A stretch of DNA of 64,000 nt. Origin: Microbispora rosea (lineage in GTDB: Bacteria > Actinomycetota > Actinomycetes > Streptosporangiales > Streptosporangiaceae). Below, one piece after another: positions 47,054 to 55,633 of this stretch. Each line of letters begins with the position of its first letter. Positions within the stretch are counted from its first letter, which is position 1. A program made the translations under genes and the position numbers. The stretch is taken from assembly GCF_900156315.1 (NCBI RefSeq), contig NZ_FTNI01000039.1, positions 1 through 64,000 on the forward strand. Reading direction: 5' to 3'. The notes below the pieces were generated by a model. The model had not been told where the DNA came from and ran no database searches. It saw nothing but the letters and a program-made list of their open reading frames with translations.

Positions 47054-48405
47054 CGCTCCGACACCACCTGGATGGGCGTCGTCGGGTCGTCGTGATCCTT
47101 CACGGTGGTTTCCACGGCGGCGTCGTCCAGGGGGACGGGCACCGGCTGCGCCATGTCCCAGCCGTGCCGGTCGAGCGCCTCGACGAACGCGCACACCATG
47201 TCGGGGTCGAACTGGGTCCCGGCGTTCTTGCGCAGCTCCGCCACCGCGAACTCGATCGACTTGGCCTTCCGGTAGGAGCGGTCGGAGGTCATGGAGTCGA
47301 ACGCGTCGGCCACCGCGATGATCCGGGCGAACTCGGGGATCTCCGAGCCGGCCAGGCCCATCGGGTAGCCCCTGCCGTCATGTCGTTCGTGGTGGTGCAT
47401 GATCCCGGCGAACGCCTCGTCGAGGAAGTCGATGCCCCGCACGATCTCCAGCCCGCGCATCGGATGGAGCTGGATCGCGGCGTACTCCTCCTCGGTCAGG
47501 CGGCCGTCCTTCTGCAGCACCTTGGTCGGCACGCCGAGTTTGCCCACGTCGTGGAGCATGCCCGCGTATCGGATCGCGCGCAGCCGCTCGGTGCCCATGC
47601 CGATCTCCTCAGCGATCATCGAAGACGCCGCGGAGACCCGCGTGCAGTGCCCGCGCGTGTAGTAGTCCTTCGTCTCCACCGCCTGGCACAGCGCGGCGAT
47701 GGTCGCGTCGTACGCCCGTTGCTCGGCGTGGTAGTGCCCCAGCGCCCACCGGGCCACGAACAGCGGCAGCAGCACGAGCACGGCCGAGATCGACTGCACC
47801 GTCGACCACAGGGCCGCGATCAGCAGGCCGAAGGTGGCGAAGCCGACGTAGGAGCTCAGGAACTGCACCATCGCGCGGAGCGAGACCTGGTCTTTGTGCA
47901 CCGCGGACGCCAGCCGCAGGATGACCGCGGTCAGCGCGAAGTTGACGGCCACGAAGACCACCGTCGCGGCGGCGTACGGCACGAGGATGCCCGGGAAGTC
48001 GGCCGGCTCCGGCAGGTGGGCCCGTCCCCCCGCGCTCTCGTACGCCCACCCGGCGGCGTAGCCGCACAGGGCGTACTGCGCGCCGTTGAACAGCCGTTTC
48101 ACCATCGGCAGGCCGGGGCGCACGCTCACGACCGCGGCCAGCCCGACCAGGGCCGCGCCCTCCGGGCCGACCAGCACCACGGCGGCCAGCGCGGCGGAGA
48201 AGCTCACCGACACCGCGACGTGCGGCACGTTGAGCAGGGTCGGCACCGACTCACAGAGCAGGAAGAGCAGCGCCAGAACGAGAAGCGCCGACCAGTCCTC
48301 CGCCACGAGCCCGTGATGAACGAGGAGACCGCGCGTGATCACGAGACCGGCGGTTCCGACGAGTGCGACGAAGTAGACCCTGGCGGGCCACGGCAGTTCC
48401 CGCAT
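47050..48405 (-). CDS. Membrane HD-GYP-domain protein
   Basis: A 451-residue protein with an N-terminal membrane region (eight hydrophobic stretches, about 5-230) followed by a full HD-GYP domain: ETKDYYTRGHCTRV, GMLHDVGKLGVP and HHERHDGRGYPMGL. HD-GYP proteins hydrolyse cyclic di-GMP or related dinucleotides. The membrane part has no recognised sensor name. ATG at 48405 has AAGGTGG upstream; an in-frame GTG 9 bp earlier is possible. It is preceded by a hairpin and a 35-codon leader ORF. Confidence 0.88.
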   Translation of the reverse strand: MRELPWPARVYFVALVGTAGLVITRGLLVHHGLVAEDWSALLVLALLFLLCESVPTLLNVPHVAVSVSFSAALAAVVLVGPEGAALVGLAAVVSVRPGLPMVKRLFNGAQYALCGYAAGWAYESAGGRAHLPEPADFPGILVPYAAATVVFVAVNFALTAVILRLASAVHKDQVSLRAMVQFLSSYVGFATFGLLIAALWSTVQSISAVLVLLPLFVARWALGHYHAEQRAYDATIAALCQAVETKDYYTRGHCTRVSAASSMIAEEIGMGTERLRAIRYAGMLHDVGKLGVPTKVLQKDGRLTEEEYAAIQLHPMRGLEIVRGIDFLDEAFAGIMHHHERHDGRGYPMGLAGSEIPEFARIIAVADAFDSMTSDRSYRKAKSIEFAVAELRKNAGTQFDPDMVCAFVEALDRHGWDMAQPVPVPLDDAAVETTVKDHDDPTTPIQVVSER

Positions 48406-48431
48406 GGCGGCCACCTTGAATGCGGTTCGGA

Positions 48432-48465
48432 CCCGTGGGCCGGCCCTGCCGGACCGGCCCACGGG
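48432..48465 (-). terminator. Hairpin between leader ORF and HD-GYP gene
   Basis: CCCGTGGGCCGG pairs perfectly with CCGGCCCACGGG around a 10-nt loop. It begins 6 bp after the leader stop and ends 26 bp before the HD-GYP start, so it could act as an attenuator for that operon. Confidence 0.7.
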
Positions 48466-48471
48466 CAGTGA

Positions 48472-48579
48472 CTACGTCCAGGAGATCCCCGGGGTGCCGG
48501 CCGCGAGACCGGCCAGAGCCACCACCGGAGTAAGCAGCGCCAGCGCCACTATCAGCCTGACGACGGTCTTCCCAAGCAT
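48472..48579 (-). CDS. Putative 35-residue membrane leader peptide
   Basis: ATG at 48579 with GGAGG at 7 bp opens a 35-codon frame: MLGKTVVRLIVALALLTPVV then ALAGLAAGTPGISWT. It is one hydrophobic helix after a short basic start, with no cysteine. The strong ribosome-binding site, G/C-ending codons and position before a strong hairpin and the HD-GYP operon argue that it is translated. It may be a regulatory leader or a small membrane subunit. No family is recognised. Confidence 0.6.
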   Translation of the reverse strand: MLGKTVVRLIVALALLTPVVALAGLAAGTPGISWT

Positions 48580-48685
48580 TGCGCCGCCTCCACGTCGATG
48601 TCGCACTCAGGCTACAGAAGGGCCGACGGCGGATCTGGGATGTCGCGACCATCGCAGCCAAACCGTAACCAAGCAATCACACCGC

Positions 48686-48697
48686 GTGCAATTGCAC
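48686..48697. promoter_or_regulatory. Palindrome GTGCAATTGCAC
   Basis: A perfect 12-bp palindrome flanked by ACCG and CGGT, about 107 bp upstream of the leader ORF in an AT-richer stretch. A candidate operator for the HD operon; the regulator is unknown. The rest of the 224-bp spacer shows no gene or recognised riboswitch. Confidence 0.35.
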
Positions 48698-48803
48698 CGG
48701 TTTGTCGCCACCTGCCGCGGACCCGAGCCGGGAAAGCCGCCGCGGCGGCCGGCGATCTCGGCATGCTCAACTAGTAACACGCCGCATCCGGTAATCAAAG
48801 CGA

Positions 48804-49721
48804 TCAGACGAGCGCCTGCCGGGCCCATTCGACGGTGGCCTTGAGGCCCGTGGGCAGGTCGTGCCGGGGACGCCAGCCGAGGGCCTCGTACGCCGGAGCG
48901 GGGTCGACGGCCATCGCGGGGAGGTCGCCCAGGCGAGGAGGCTCGAAGCGCGGCTCGTCCGGCGCTCCGGCCGCCGCGGCGATCAGGCTGTGCAGCGCGC
49001 GGTCGGTGGTCTGGACGCCGGTGCCGAGGTTGACCCGGCGGCCGTCGCCGTGGGGCCCGCAGGCGCGGGCGAAGCCGTCCACCACGTCCTCCACGAAGAC
49101 GTAGTCGCGCGTCTGGGAGCCGTCGCCGTACACGACCGTGGGCTTTCCCGCCAGCAGGGCGTCGGTGAAGATCGCGACCACTCCGGCCTCACCCTCGGGC
49201 GACTGGCGCGGCCCGTAGACGTTCGACAGCACGAGCGTGGTGTATTCGAGCCCGTGCAGCGCCCGGTAGGTGGCGAGGTACAGCTCACCGCCGAGCTTGG
49301 AGGCGGCGTACGGCGAGCGGGGATCTGTGGGGGCGTCGCCGGGGACCGGAATCACGGCCGGCCTGCCGTAGACGGCGACGGAGGAGGCGTAAACGATCTT
49401 TCGGGCCCCGGAGCGGCGAGCCGCCTCCAGGACGTTCACCGTGCCCTCGACGTTGATCCCGGCGTCGGCCACCGGGTCGGCCACGCTCCTGCGCACGCTG
49501 ATCTGCGCGGCGAGGTGACAGACGACCTCCGGCCGCCAGCGCTCCGCGAGATCGGCCAGCGCGGGGTCGCGCACGTCCATGACGTGCAGGGGGGCGTCGG
49601 GGTTGCGCACGTGACCGGACGACAGGTCGTCCACCACCGCGACCTCGTGACCGTCCGCCAACAGCCGATCGACGAGGGTGGACCCGATGAACCCCGCCCC
49701 GCCGGTGACCAGTGCCCGCAT
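48804..49721 (-). CDS. NAD-dependent sugar epimerase/dehydratase
   Basis: A 305-residue extended SDR of the GalE/RmlB type. TGGAGFIGS at 7-15 binds NAD, YASSVAVYG and SPYAASKLGGE carry the catalytic Ser, Tyr and Lys, and SNVYGPRQSPEGEAGVVAIF is the substrate loop typical of UDP-glucose 4-epimerase-like proteins. The exact nucleotide sugar is not evident. ATG at 49721. It is alone on its strand between the HD operon and rsrA. Confidence 0.88.
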   Translation of the reverse strand: MRALVTGGAGFIGSTLVDRLLADGHEVAVVDDLSSGHVRNPDAPLHVMDVRDPALADLAERWRPEVVCHLAAQISVRRSVADPVADAGINVEGTVNVLEAARRSGARKIVYASSVAVYGRPAVIPVPGDAPTDPRSPYAASKLGGELYLATYRALHGLEYTTLVLSNVYGPRQSPEGEAGVVAIFTDALLAGKPTVVYGDGSQTRDYVFVEDVVDGFARACGPHGDGRRVNLGTGVQTTDRALHSLIAAAAGAPDEPRFEPPRLGDLPAMAVDPAPAYEALGWRPRHDLPTGLKATVEWARQALV

Positions 49722-49855
49722 GTCCCCGCCCTTCCCGGCCTTCCCGGCCTGTAACGGGAGATCCTAACGAGCATTGCCCCGGCCCGGCCCGATCACACCC
49801 CCGCGACGGAGGCGCGCTCCGCGGGGACAGGCACGGCGACAGAGCGTGGCGAAGG

Positions 49856-49876
49856 GGCGCGGCGAAGGGCCGCGCC
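49856..49876 (-). terminator. Hairpin after sigR-rsrA
   Basis: GGCGCGGC pairs with GCCGCGCC around a 5-nt loop, 28 bp beyond the rsrA stop. Confidence 0.65.
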
Positions 49877-49903
49877 GGCCGTCACCCTGCCGGGACCGCC
49901 GAG

Positions 49904-50170
49904 CTAGTCCGCCATCTCGGCGCGTACCTGCTCGATCCGGGTGAGCACCTTGCTGCGCAGGTCCTGCGGGACGGGGTCGCACCCGCAGTGTTTGGCCACG
50001 AGCCGTTTGACGGCCTCCTCGAGGCCGTACTCCTCCAGGCAGGGGGAGCACTCGTCGAGGTGCTTCCTGATCTCGGCGATGCGGTCGCTGTTCAGCTCAC
50101 CGTCCAGGTAGGTGTACACCCGGTCGAGCACCTCGCTACACGGGGTGTCGTGGTGGTTCCCGCAGCTCAT
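49904..50170 (-). CDS. rsrA: Redox anti-sigma factor RsrA
   Basis: An 88-residue ZAS-domain protein. Zinc ligands C11, H37, C41 and C44 fall at exactly the same positions as in S. coelicolor RsrA; C3, C62 and C64 are additional thiols. When reduced it binds SigR; disulfide formation under thiol stress releases the sigma factor. ATG at 50170 overlaps the sigR stop (ATGA), ensuring matched synthesis. In actinomycetes reduction depends on thioredoxin and mycothiol. Confidence 0.96.
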   Translation of the reverse strand: MSCGNHHDTPCSEVLDRVYTYLDGELNSDRIAEIRKHLDECSPCLEEYGLEEAVKRLVAKHCGCDPVPQDLRSKVLTRIEQVRAEMAD

Positions 50171-50895
50171 CGCTCCTCCTCGCCAAGCGTCCCGCCGTTA
50201 CCCGCGCCGCGGGAGTCCGACCGCACGAGGCCGCGCTCGCGCGCGTAGTCCTCAAGCTGGTTACGCAGCTGCCGGCGTCCACGGTGGAGGCGCGACATCA
50301 CGGTCCCGATGGGCGTGCCCATGATCTCGGCGATCTCCTTGTACGGGAAGCCCTCGACGTCCGCCAGATAGACGGCGATGCGGAACTCCTCGGGGAGCGC
50401 GGCGAGAGCGTCCTTCACGTCGCTGTCGGGAAGGTGTTCGAGCGCCTCGATCTCGGCCGACTTCAGCCCGCTCGACGTGTGCGACTCCGCCCGCGCGAGC
50501 TGCCAGTCCTCGATCTCCTCGGTGCCCGCCTGCTTGGGCTCCCGTTGCTTCTTCCGGTAGCTGTTGATGAACGTGTTGGTGAGGATGCGGTAGAGCCAGG
50601 CCTTGAGGTTCGTCCCCTCCTGGAACTGGTGGAAGGAGGCGAACGCCTTGGCGAAGGTCTCCTGCAGGAGATCCTCCGCATCCGCTGCGTTTCGGGTCAT
50701 CCGGAGCGCGGCCGAGTAGAGTTGATCGAGAAACGGCATGACGTCGCGCTCGAACCGCTCACTGCGCTGCTCCAGAGTCTCCTCGGCTGTCTTGGAGACC
50801 GGACCCACCCCCTTCAGGACACCGTACCCAGCCGAGGATACCGGCCCGGCAAGGTCCAGCCCGTCGAGGCCTTCTGGCAGCACCAACGTCTTCAT
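50167..50895 (-). CDS. sigR: Thiol-oxidative-stress sigma factor SigR
   Basis: An ECF12-type sigma factor. Region 2 is at about 50-120 ([58 protein letters not shown]) and region 4 near 175-225 ([40 protein letters not shown]). Two starts are credible: ATG at 50895 (242 residues) and an internal GTG at 50808 that begins [14 protein letters not shown], like the S. coelicolor SigR start MGPVTGT. Codons between them are mostly G/C-ending, so the extension is probably translated, recalling the unstable SigR' isoform. Controls mycothiol, thioredoxin and protease genes. Autoregulated by the promoter upstream. Confidence 0.95.
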   Translation of the reverse strand: MKTLVLPEGLDGLDLAGPVSSAGYGVLKGVGPVSKTAEETLEQRSERFERDVMPFLDQLYSAALRMTRNAADAEDLLQETFAKAFASFHQFQEGTNLKAWLYRILTNTFINSYRKKQREPKQAGTEEIEDWQLARAESHTSSGLKSAEIEALEHLPDSDVKDALAALPEEFRIAVYLADVEGFPYKEIAEIMGTPIGTVMSRLHRGRRQLRNQLEDYARERGLVRSDSRGAGNGGTLGEEER

Positions 50896-50905
50896 GCCCA
50901 ACTGC

Positions 50906-50932
50906 AACAGGGCGGGCGTAGAGTCTGTTCCC
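50906..50932 (-). promoter_or_regulatory. SigR-type promoter GGGAAC-N18-GTT
   Basis: On the minus strand GGGAAC (50932-50927) is followed after 18 nt by GTT (50908-50906), matching the SigR/SigH consensus GGAAT-N18-GTT except for the last base of the -35. The start would fall within a few bases of the ATG at 50895, so this transcript would favour the long isoform. Confidence 0.7.
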
Positions 50933-51057
50933 GGTGCAGATTGAGGTGACGAACGGCCCGGTGCGGGGAAAAAAGTAAGCACCGGCTTGGTAGCCCGGAA
51001 ACCGAGTTTCGCTGCCGCACGCCCATGCGCGGGGCAGCCAGAGTCCAGGAGTCGCTC

Positions 51058-51798
51058 GTGCTGCCTATACCGGCCAACGAACTCAACGGCCCGGGCACAC
51101 TCGGGCCGTACTGGACCTTTTATCACGCGGTCGTCGCCGAACAGTTGCGCCAGTGGCTGCCCGGCCGTCCCTCCCTGCTGCTGGACCTGTCCGGCGGACG
51201 GGGGCGATGGCCGGCCCAGGCGGCGCGCGCCGGTCACCGGGTGATCGAGGTCATGGACTTCCGCAGGCCGGCGGAACCGTGGTTGCGCGACGCCTCCGAG
51301 CGGATACAGAAGGTGCGCGCCGACAACCTCGGCTTCCTGCCCGACTGCAGTGTGGACGGCGTGATCGCCGAGGAGCGCGCGCTGTCGGTCGAGATCATGG
51401 CCGAGTCCGTCGTCGAGGACGTGGCCCGGGTGCTGCGGCCCGGCGGGCGCGCGCTGCTGTGCGTCGACTCGCTGGTCCTCGGTATGGCGATCCTCGCCGA
51501 GCAGAACTACTGGGCGCACCTGTGCCAGACGGGCGAGGTCATGCTCATCCCCTGGCCCGACGGCAGCATCACCCGCTGCTTCACCAGTCAGCAGATACGC
51601 GAGCTGATCACCGGCGCCGGCCTGGAGGTGGAATGGGTGCGCCCGCGCACCGTGCTGTCCCCCTCCACCGTCGACCACGTGCTGAGCGGGGAGAGCAAGT
51701 CGCTGTCCTGGCTGGTCCGCACCGAGCTGGAGACGCAGGCCGACGGCGACGACACCGTCGGCATCCACCTGGTGGCGAGCGCCCGCAAGCCGTTGTGA
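51058..51798 (+). CDS. Class I SAM-dependent methyltransferase
   Basis: A 246-residue Rossmann-fold methyltransferase. [20 protein letters not shown] (about 42-61) corresponds to motif [11 protein letters not shown] to motif II and [19 protein letters not shown] to motif IV-V, with a C-terminal VHLVASARK-like strand. The glycine motif is atypical (DLSGGRGRW). The substrate is unknown. GTG at 51058 has AGGAG 7 bp upstream. Divergent from sigR, with 162 bp between that may hold promoters for both. Confidence 0.8.
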   Translation: MLPIPANELNGPGTLGPYWTFYHAVVAEQLRQWLPGRPSLLLDLSGGRGRWPAQAARAGHRVIEVMDFRRPAEPWLRDASERIQKVRADNLGFLPDCSVDGVIAEERALSVEIMAESVVEDVARVLRPGGRALLCVDSLVLGMAILAEQNYWAHLCQTGEVMLIPWPDGSITRCFTSQQIRELITGAGLEVEWVRPRTVLSPSTVDHVLSGESKSLSWLVRTELETQADGDDTVGIHLVASARKPL

Positions 51799-51850
51799 AC
51801 GCTCTAAGGGAACGCGGCGCGGACAGGCGCTCGCGGGAGGCTCGGGCGGA

Positions 51851-52183
51851 TCACCTGCGGCGCTCGGCCCGCGACTGGCACTGCACGCAGCGGGCCGCCT
51901 CGGGGCGGGCCTCCAGCCTGCCCTCGGGCACGAGCGTGCCGCAGTCGACGCAGCGACCGTAACCGCCGTCGTCCAGCCGCCGCAGCGCGGCCAGCACGGC
52001 CGTACGCTGCCGGGAGGCGGCGTCGAGCATGGCCCGGGTCCGGTCCGCGTCGGTGAGGTCGGCTCCCGCGTCGGCGAGGCATCTGTCGCGCCCGGCGGCC
52101 GGATCCCCACGCAGCACGCTGATCGACCGGTCGAGCTCGGCGAGCATGCTTTCCAGGCGCATACGCGCGGTCGCGACGTCCAC
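51851..52183 (-). CDS. TraR/DksA-type zinc-finger protein
   Basis: A 110-residue protein: an N-terminal helical hairpin ([40 protein letters not shown]) followed by a C4 zinc finger (CVDCG, then CVQCQ) as in DksA. The hairpin tip lacks the usual DxxDxA, so effects on RNA polymerase are uncertain. GTG at 52183 was chosen; no strong ribosome-binding site is seen. It stands alone between the methyltransferase and HMCES-like genes. Confidence 0.83.
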   Translation of the reverse strand: MDVATARMRLESMLAELDRSISVLRGDPAAGRDRCLADAGADLTDADRTRAMLDAASRQRTAVLAALRRLDDGGYGRCVDCGTLVPEGRLEARPEAARCVQCQSRAERRR

Positions 52184-52324
52184 GGATCCGCACCTCCGGG
52201 AGTGGGGGAATCACCCGTCCAGGAGCCCCCGGTCTCCTGGTCGGTCAGCGGCCGGTCACCTACCGAGCGACCGCTTTCTCGAACGGATGCCCACTTCGCG
52301 CGCCGCCTACACCCCCGTCACGGG

Positions 52325-53086
52325 TCAGAGCAGGCGCGGGACGTCATCGCCCTCCAGGGCCTCGATCAGTTCGGGACCGTTGTGACGGACGCTGTTGACG
52401 GCGTCGGAAACGGCGTACGCCTCCAGCCGGTCCGGGCCGGCCGGGACGAGCAGGCCCGTGGGGTCGGTCACGCGCGGGTCGAGCCACTCCGTCCAGCGAT
52501 CGCGCTCGACCATCATCGGCATCCGGTCGTGGATGCGGCCCAGCTTGTCCGTCGCCGTGGTGGTGATCACCGTGCAGGTGCACAGCCACTTCAGCGGGTC
52601 GTCGTCCGGGCGGGTGGGGTCCTTCCAGAACTCGTACAGACCGGCCATGGCGAGCACGCCGCCGTCGGCGGGATGGATGAAGAACGGCTGCTTCTTCTTG
52701 CCCTCCAGCGGCATCCACTCGTAGTAGCCGTCCGCCGGGATCAGGCAGCGCCGCGACTTCAGCGCCCTGCGGTAGGACGGCTTCTCCGCCACGGTCTCCA
52801 CCCTGGCGTTGATCATCCGCGAGCCCACCGACGGGTCCTTGGCCCAGCTCGGCACGAGCCCCCACCGGACCACCCGCAGCTGCCTGACCGGCTCGTCGCC
52901 CGGGCGCTCGCCGTCGTCGTCCTTCTGCACACGGCTCATGACCGCGTAGACGTTCTTGGTGGGCGCGACGTTGTAGTCGGGCCGGAGCTCGCCGCCGGGC
53001 ACCTGGTCGGGCACCCCGTCCAGCTCGACCTGGAACTCCTCCAGCAACTCCTGCTTCTTGCGCGCAGACGCGTACCTCCCGCACAT
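52325..53086 (-). CDS. HMCES/YedK-type abasic-site DNA-protein crosslinking protein
   Basis: A 253-residue SRAP protein. It begins MCGRYASARKKQEL, so Cys2 becomes the N-terminal residue that forms a thiazolidine link to abasic sites in single-stranded DNA; NVAPTKNVYAV, WGLVPSWAKD, NARVETVAEKPSYR, CLIPADGYYEW and the histidine of IHDRMPMMV complete the active site. It protects abasic sites during replication. ATG at 53086. Its neighbour aroA is divergent; its presence near sigR-aroA is common in actinomycetes. Confidence 0.92.
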   Translation of the reverse strand: MCGRYASARKKQELLEEFQVELDGVPDQVPGGELRPDYNVAPTKNVYAVMSRVQKDDDGERPGDEPVRQLRVVRWGLVPSWAKDPSVGSRMINARVETVAEKPSYRRALKSRRCLIPADGYYEWMPLEGKKKQPFFIHPADGGVLAMAGLYEFWKDPTRPDDDPLKWLCTCTVITTTATDKLGRIHDRMPMMVERDRWTEWLDPRVTDPTGLLVPAGPDRLEAYAVSDAVNSVRHNGPELIEALEGDDVPRLL

Positions 53087-53175
53087 GCCACCAAGACTGC
53101 CACGAAGTCGTGTCCCGGGGCGGGCCGCACCGTTCTCACGGCTTCTCACGACGGTGCGGACGAGCGTGCGCGCAC

Positions 53176-53181
53176 TAAGCT
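53176..53181 (+). promoter_or_regulatory. -10 element TAAGCT, leaderless aroA start
   Basis: TAAGCT is followed after 6 nt by the aroA ATG, without a ribosome-binding site. Confidence 0.5.
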
Positions 53182-53187
53182 TGCGGC

Positions 53188-54567
53188 ATGGCCTCTCCGC
53201 AGTCCGCGTCCGGCGGCGCCGCGCCGCACGGCATCGATCAGAACGGCGTCGAGAACAACGGCGTCGAGAAGAGCGCCGGCGCACCGCTCTGGCCCGCCCC
53301 CGTGGCCGCCGAGCCGGTTCGCGCGACGGTCCGCCTGCCCGGCTCGAAGTCGGTGACCAACAGGGCGCTGCTGCTCGCCGCGCTGGCCGACGCCCCCGGC
53401 GCCGTACGGCTCGCACTGCGCAGCCGCGACGCCGACCTGATGGCGGCCGCGCTCCGCTCGCTCGGCGCCGAGATGACGCCGTCCAACGAGAGCGCCGACA
53501 GCGTGGACTGGTCGGTGACCCCTCATCCCGTACGCGGCGGGGCGTCGATCGGCGTCGGGCTGGCCGGGACCGTCATGCGGTTCGTGCCCCCGGTCGCCGC
53601 GCTGGCCGACGGGCCGGTCTTCTTCGACGGCGACCCCCACGCCCGCAAGCGGCCGATGGGCCCGATCCTGGGCGCGCTGCGCGCGCTCGGCGCGTCGGTG
53701 GACAACGACGCGCTGCCGTTCACGATCCGCGGACCGATCCCCGGCGGCGAGGTCACCCTCGACGCCTCGGTCTCCTCGCAGATGGTCTCCGGACTGCTGC
53801 TGGCCGCCGCGCGCTTCGAGAAGGGCGTGACGGTGCGGCACGACGGCCCGCCCGTCCCGTCGATGCCGCACATCGAGATGACCGTGCAGATGCTGCGCCA
53901 GGCGGGCGTCGACGTGGACGACTCCGAGCGCGACGTGTGGCGGGTGCAGCCCGGCCCGATCCGGGCCAGGGACGTCACGGTCGAGCCCGACCTGTCGAAC
54001 GCCGCTCCCTTCCTCGCGGCGGCCCTGGTCACCGGCGGCTCGGTCGTCGTACCGGACTGGCCGGAGGAGACGACGCAGGGCGGCGACGCGCTGCGCGAGC
54101 TGCTCGCCGAGATGGGCGCGCGGGTCGAGCGGGTGCCGGAGGGCCTGCGGGTCACCGGCGAGGGCGCAGTGCGCGGCATCGACGCCGACCTGCGCGACGT
54201 CAGCGAGCTCACCCCCACGATCGCCGCGCTCGCCGCGCTGGCCGACGGGCCGTCCCGCATCCGGGGCGTGGCGCACATCCGGGGGCATGAGACCGACCGG
54301 ATCACCGCCCTCGCCACGGAGATCAACCGGCTGGGCGGCGACGCCCGGGAGACCGACGACGGCCTGGACATCCACCCCCGGCCGCTGACCGGCGGCGTCT
54401 TCCACTCCTACGCCGACCACCGCATGGCCACGGCGGGCGCGGTCATCGGCCTGGTCGTGCCGGGCGTCGAGGTCGAGGACATCGCGACGACATCCAAGAC
54501 ACTGCCCGAATTCCCGCGCATGTGGGCCGCGATGCTGGGCAGCGCGCCAGGCGAGGAGACGGCATGA
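53188..54567 (+). CDS. aroA: 5-enolpyruvylshikimate-3-phosphate synthase
   Basis: A 459-residue EPSP synthase of the shikimate pathway. [19 protein letters not shown] is the S3P/PEP loop, [16 protein letters not shown] the second loop and HPHARKRPM-like [13 protein letters not shown] the third; [13 protein letters not shown] and [16 protein letters not shown] with the catalytic Asp/His region follow. The first about 35 residues (a [12 protein letters not shown] duplication) are an N-terminal extension. GLAGT in place of the GNAGT of E. coli-type enzymes is a variation at the PEP site worth noting. Its stop overlaps a mini-ORF leading to rsgA. Confidence 0.94.
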   Translation: MASPQSASGGAAPHGIDQNGVENNGVEKSAGAPLWPAPVAAEPVRATVRLPGSKSVTNRALLLAALADAPGAVRLALRSRDADLMAAALRSLGAEMTPSNESADSVDWSVTPHPVRGGASIGVGLAGTVMRFVPPVAALADGPVFFDGDPHARKRPMGPILGALRALGASVDNDALPFTIRGPIPGGEVTLDASVSSQMVSGLLLAAARFEKGVTVRHDGPPVPSMPHIEMTVQMLRQAGVDVDDSERDVWRVQPGPIRARDVTVEPDLSNAAPFLAAALVTGGSVVVPDWPEETTQGGDALRELLAEMGARVERVPEGLRVTGEGAVRGIDADLRDVSELTPTIAALAALADGPSRIRGVAHIRGHETDRITALATEINRLGGDARETDDGLDIHPRPLTGGVFHSYADHRMATAGAVIGLVVPGVEVEDIATTSKTLPEFPRMWAAMLGSAPGEETA

Positions 54568-54608
54568 GCGAGCGGCTGATCCCCGGACGATCGGGGCGCG
54601 GGCACTGA
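54564..54608 (+). other. Bridging mini-ORF between aroA and rsgA
   Basis: ATG at 54564 overlaps the aroA stop (ATGA). The 14-codon frame [14 protein letters not shown] ends in a TGA (54606-54608) that overlaps the CTG proposed as the rsgA start (CTGA). It would deliver terminating ribosomes to a poor start codon. Compare the GTG-to-ATG bridge at 17078. Confidence 0.5.
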
Positions 54609-55633
54609 GAAAGCGGCATTACGACGAGGACGACGTCAGGGTCAGGCCGGGCAAGGGCTCACGGCCGCGGACCCGGATCCGGCCTGCCCACAGCGAGGCC
54701 GTCGAGGGCTTCGTGGTGGCCGTCGACCGCGGGCGTTACACCTGCCTGGTCGGTGAGGGCGTCCCCCGCTCCACGACGCCGAAGAAGCGGCGGGGCGAGC
54801 GCACCCTCGTCGTGGCCATGAAGGCCCGCGAGCTCGGCCGCAAGGGCATCGTGGTGGGCGACCGCGTGGCGCTGGTGGGCGACGTGACCGGGCAGCCCGA
54901 CACGCTGGCGCGCATCGTCCGCGTGGAGGAGCGCACCTCGATGCTGCGCCGCAGCGCCGACGACGTGGACGACATCGAGCGCCCCATCGTCGCCAACGCC
55001 GACCAGTTGGTCATCGTCACCGCGCTCGCCGATCCCCCGCCACGGCCCCGGATGATCGACCGGATGCTCGTCGCGGCCTACGACGCCGACATCGAGCCGC
55101 TGCTGTGCCTGACCAAGGCCGACCTGGCCCCCGCCGACGACCTCGTCGCGCTGTACGAGCCTCTCGGCGTGCCGTACGTGGTCGTGCGCAAGGGCGGCCC
55201 GGTCGACGACCTGGCCGAGGCGCTCGCGGACCGGCTCAGCGTGCTGGTCGGGCACTCCGGGGTCGGAAAGTCGACCCTGGTCAACGCGCTGGTGCCGCAC
55301 GCCCACCGGGCCGTGTCCCATGTGAACGCCGTCACCGGCCGCGGCAGGCACACCTCCACCTCCGCGGTCGCCCTGGAACTGCCGGAGGGCGGCTGGATCA
55401 TCGACACCCCCGGGGTGCGCAGCTTCGGGCTCGCCCACATCTCGGTGGAGACCGTGCTCGCCGCCTTCCCCGACCTGGTGGACGCCACAACCGAATGCCC
55501 CAAGGGCTGCACCCACCTCGGCGACGACTGCGCCCTCGACCGCTACGTCGCGGAGGGGCACGCGGAGCCCGCACGCCTGGAGTCCCTGCGGCGGCTGCTC
55601 GCCAGCCGCGAGGGCTCTTCCGACGAAGACTAG
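54605..55633 (+). CDS. rsgA: Ribosome small-subunit-dependent GTPase RsgA, CTG start
   Basis: A 342-residue circularly permuted GTPase for late 30S assembly. N-terminal OB domain; G4 LCLTKADL, G1 GHSGVGKST, G3 DTPG and a zinc domain with CPKGCTHLGDDC. The frame conserved in relatives (LRKRHYDEDDVRVRPGKGSR then PRTRIRPAHSEAVEG) extends 36 codons before the first GTG (54713), and the only start-like codon there is CTG at 54605, which overlaps the mini-ORF stop. M. tuberculosis RsgA begins MSLRQYDESDVRVRPGRGSR, so this N-terminus is real. The TAG stop shares CTAG with the convergent LysE gene. Confidence 0.88.
   Translation: MRKRHYDEDDVRVRPGKGSRPRTRIRPAHSEAVEGFVVAVDRGRYTCLVGEGVPRSTTPKKRRGERTLVVAMKARELGRKGIVVGDRVALVGDVTGQPDTLARIVRVEERTSMLRRSADDVDDIERPIVANADQLVIVTALADPPPRPRMIDRMLVAAYDADIEPLLCLTKADLAPADDLVALYEPLGVPYVVVRKGGPVDDLAEALADRLSVLVGHSGVGKSTLVNALVPHAHRAVSHVNAVTGRGRHTSTSAVALELPEGGWIIDTPGVRSFGLAHISVETVLAAFPDLVDATTECPKGCTHLGDDCALDRYVAEGHAEPARLESLRRLLASREGSSDED

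Noticed and set aside
48580-48803. Riboswitch (c-di-GMP or c-di-AMP) before the HD-GYP operon
   Set aside because: I looked for conserved GEMM or ydaO motifs and found none; only a 12-bp palindrome stands out.
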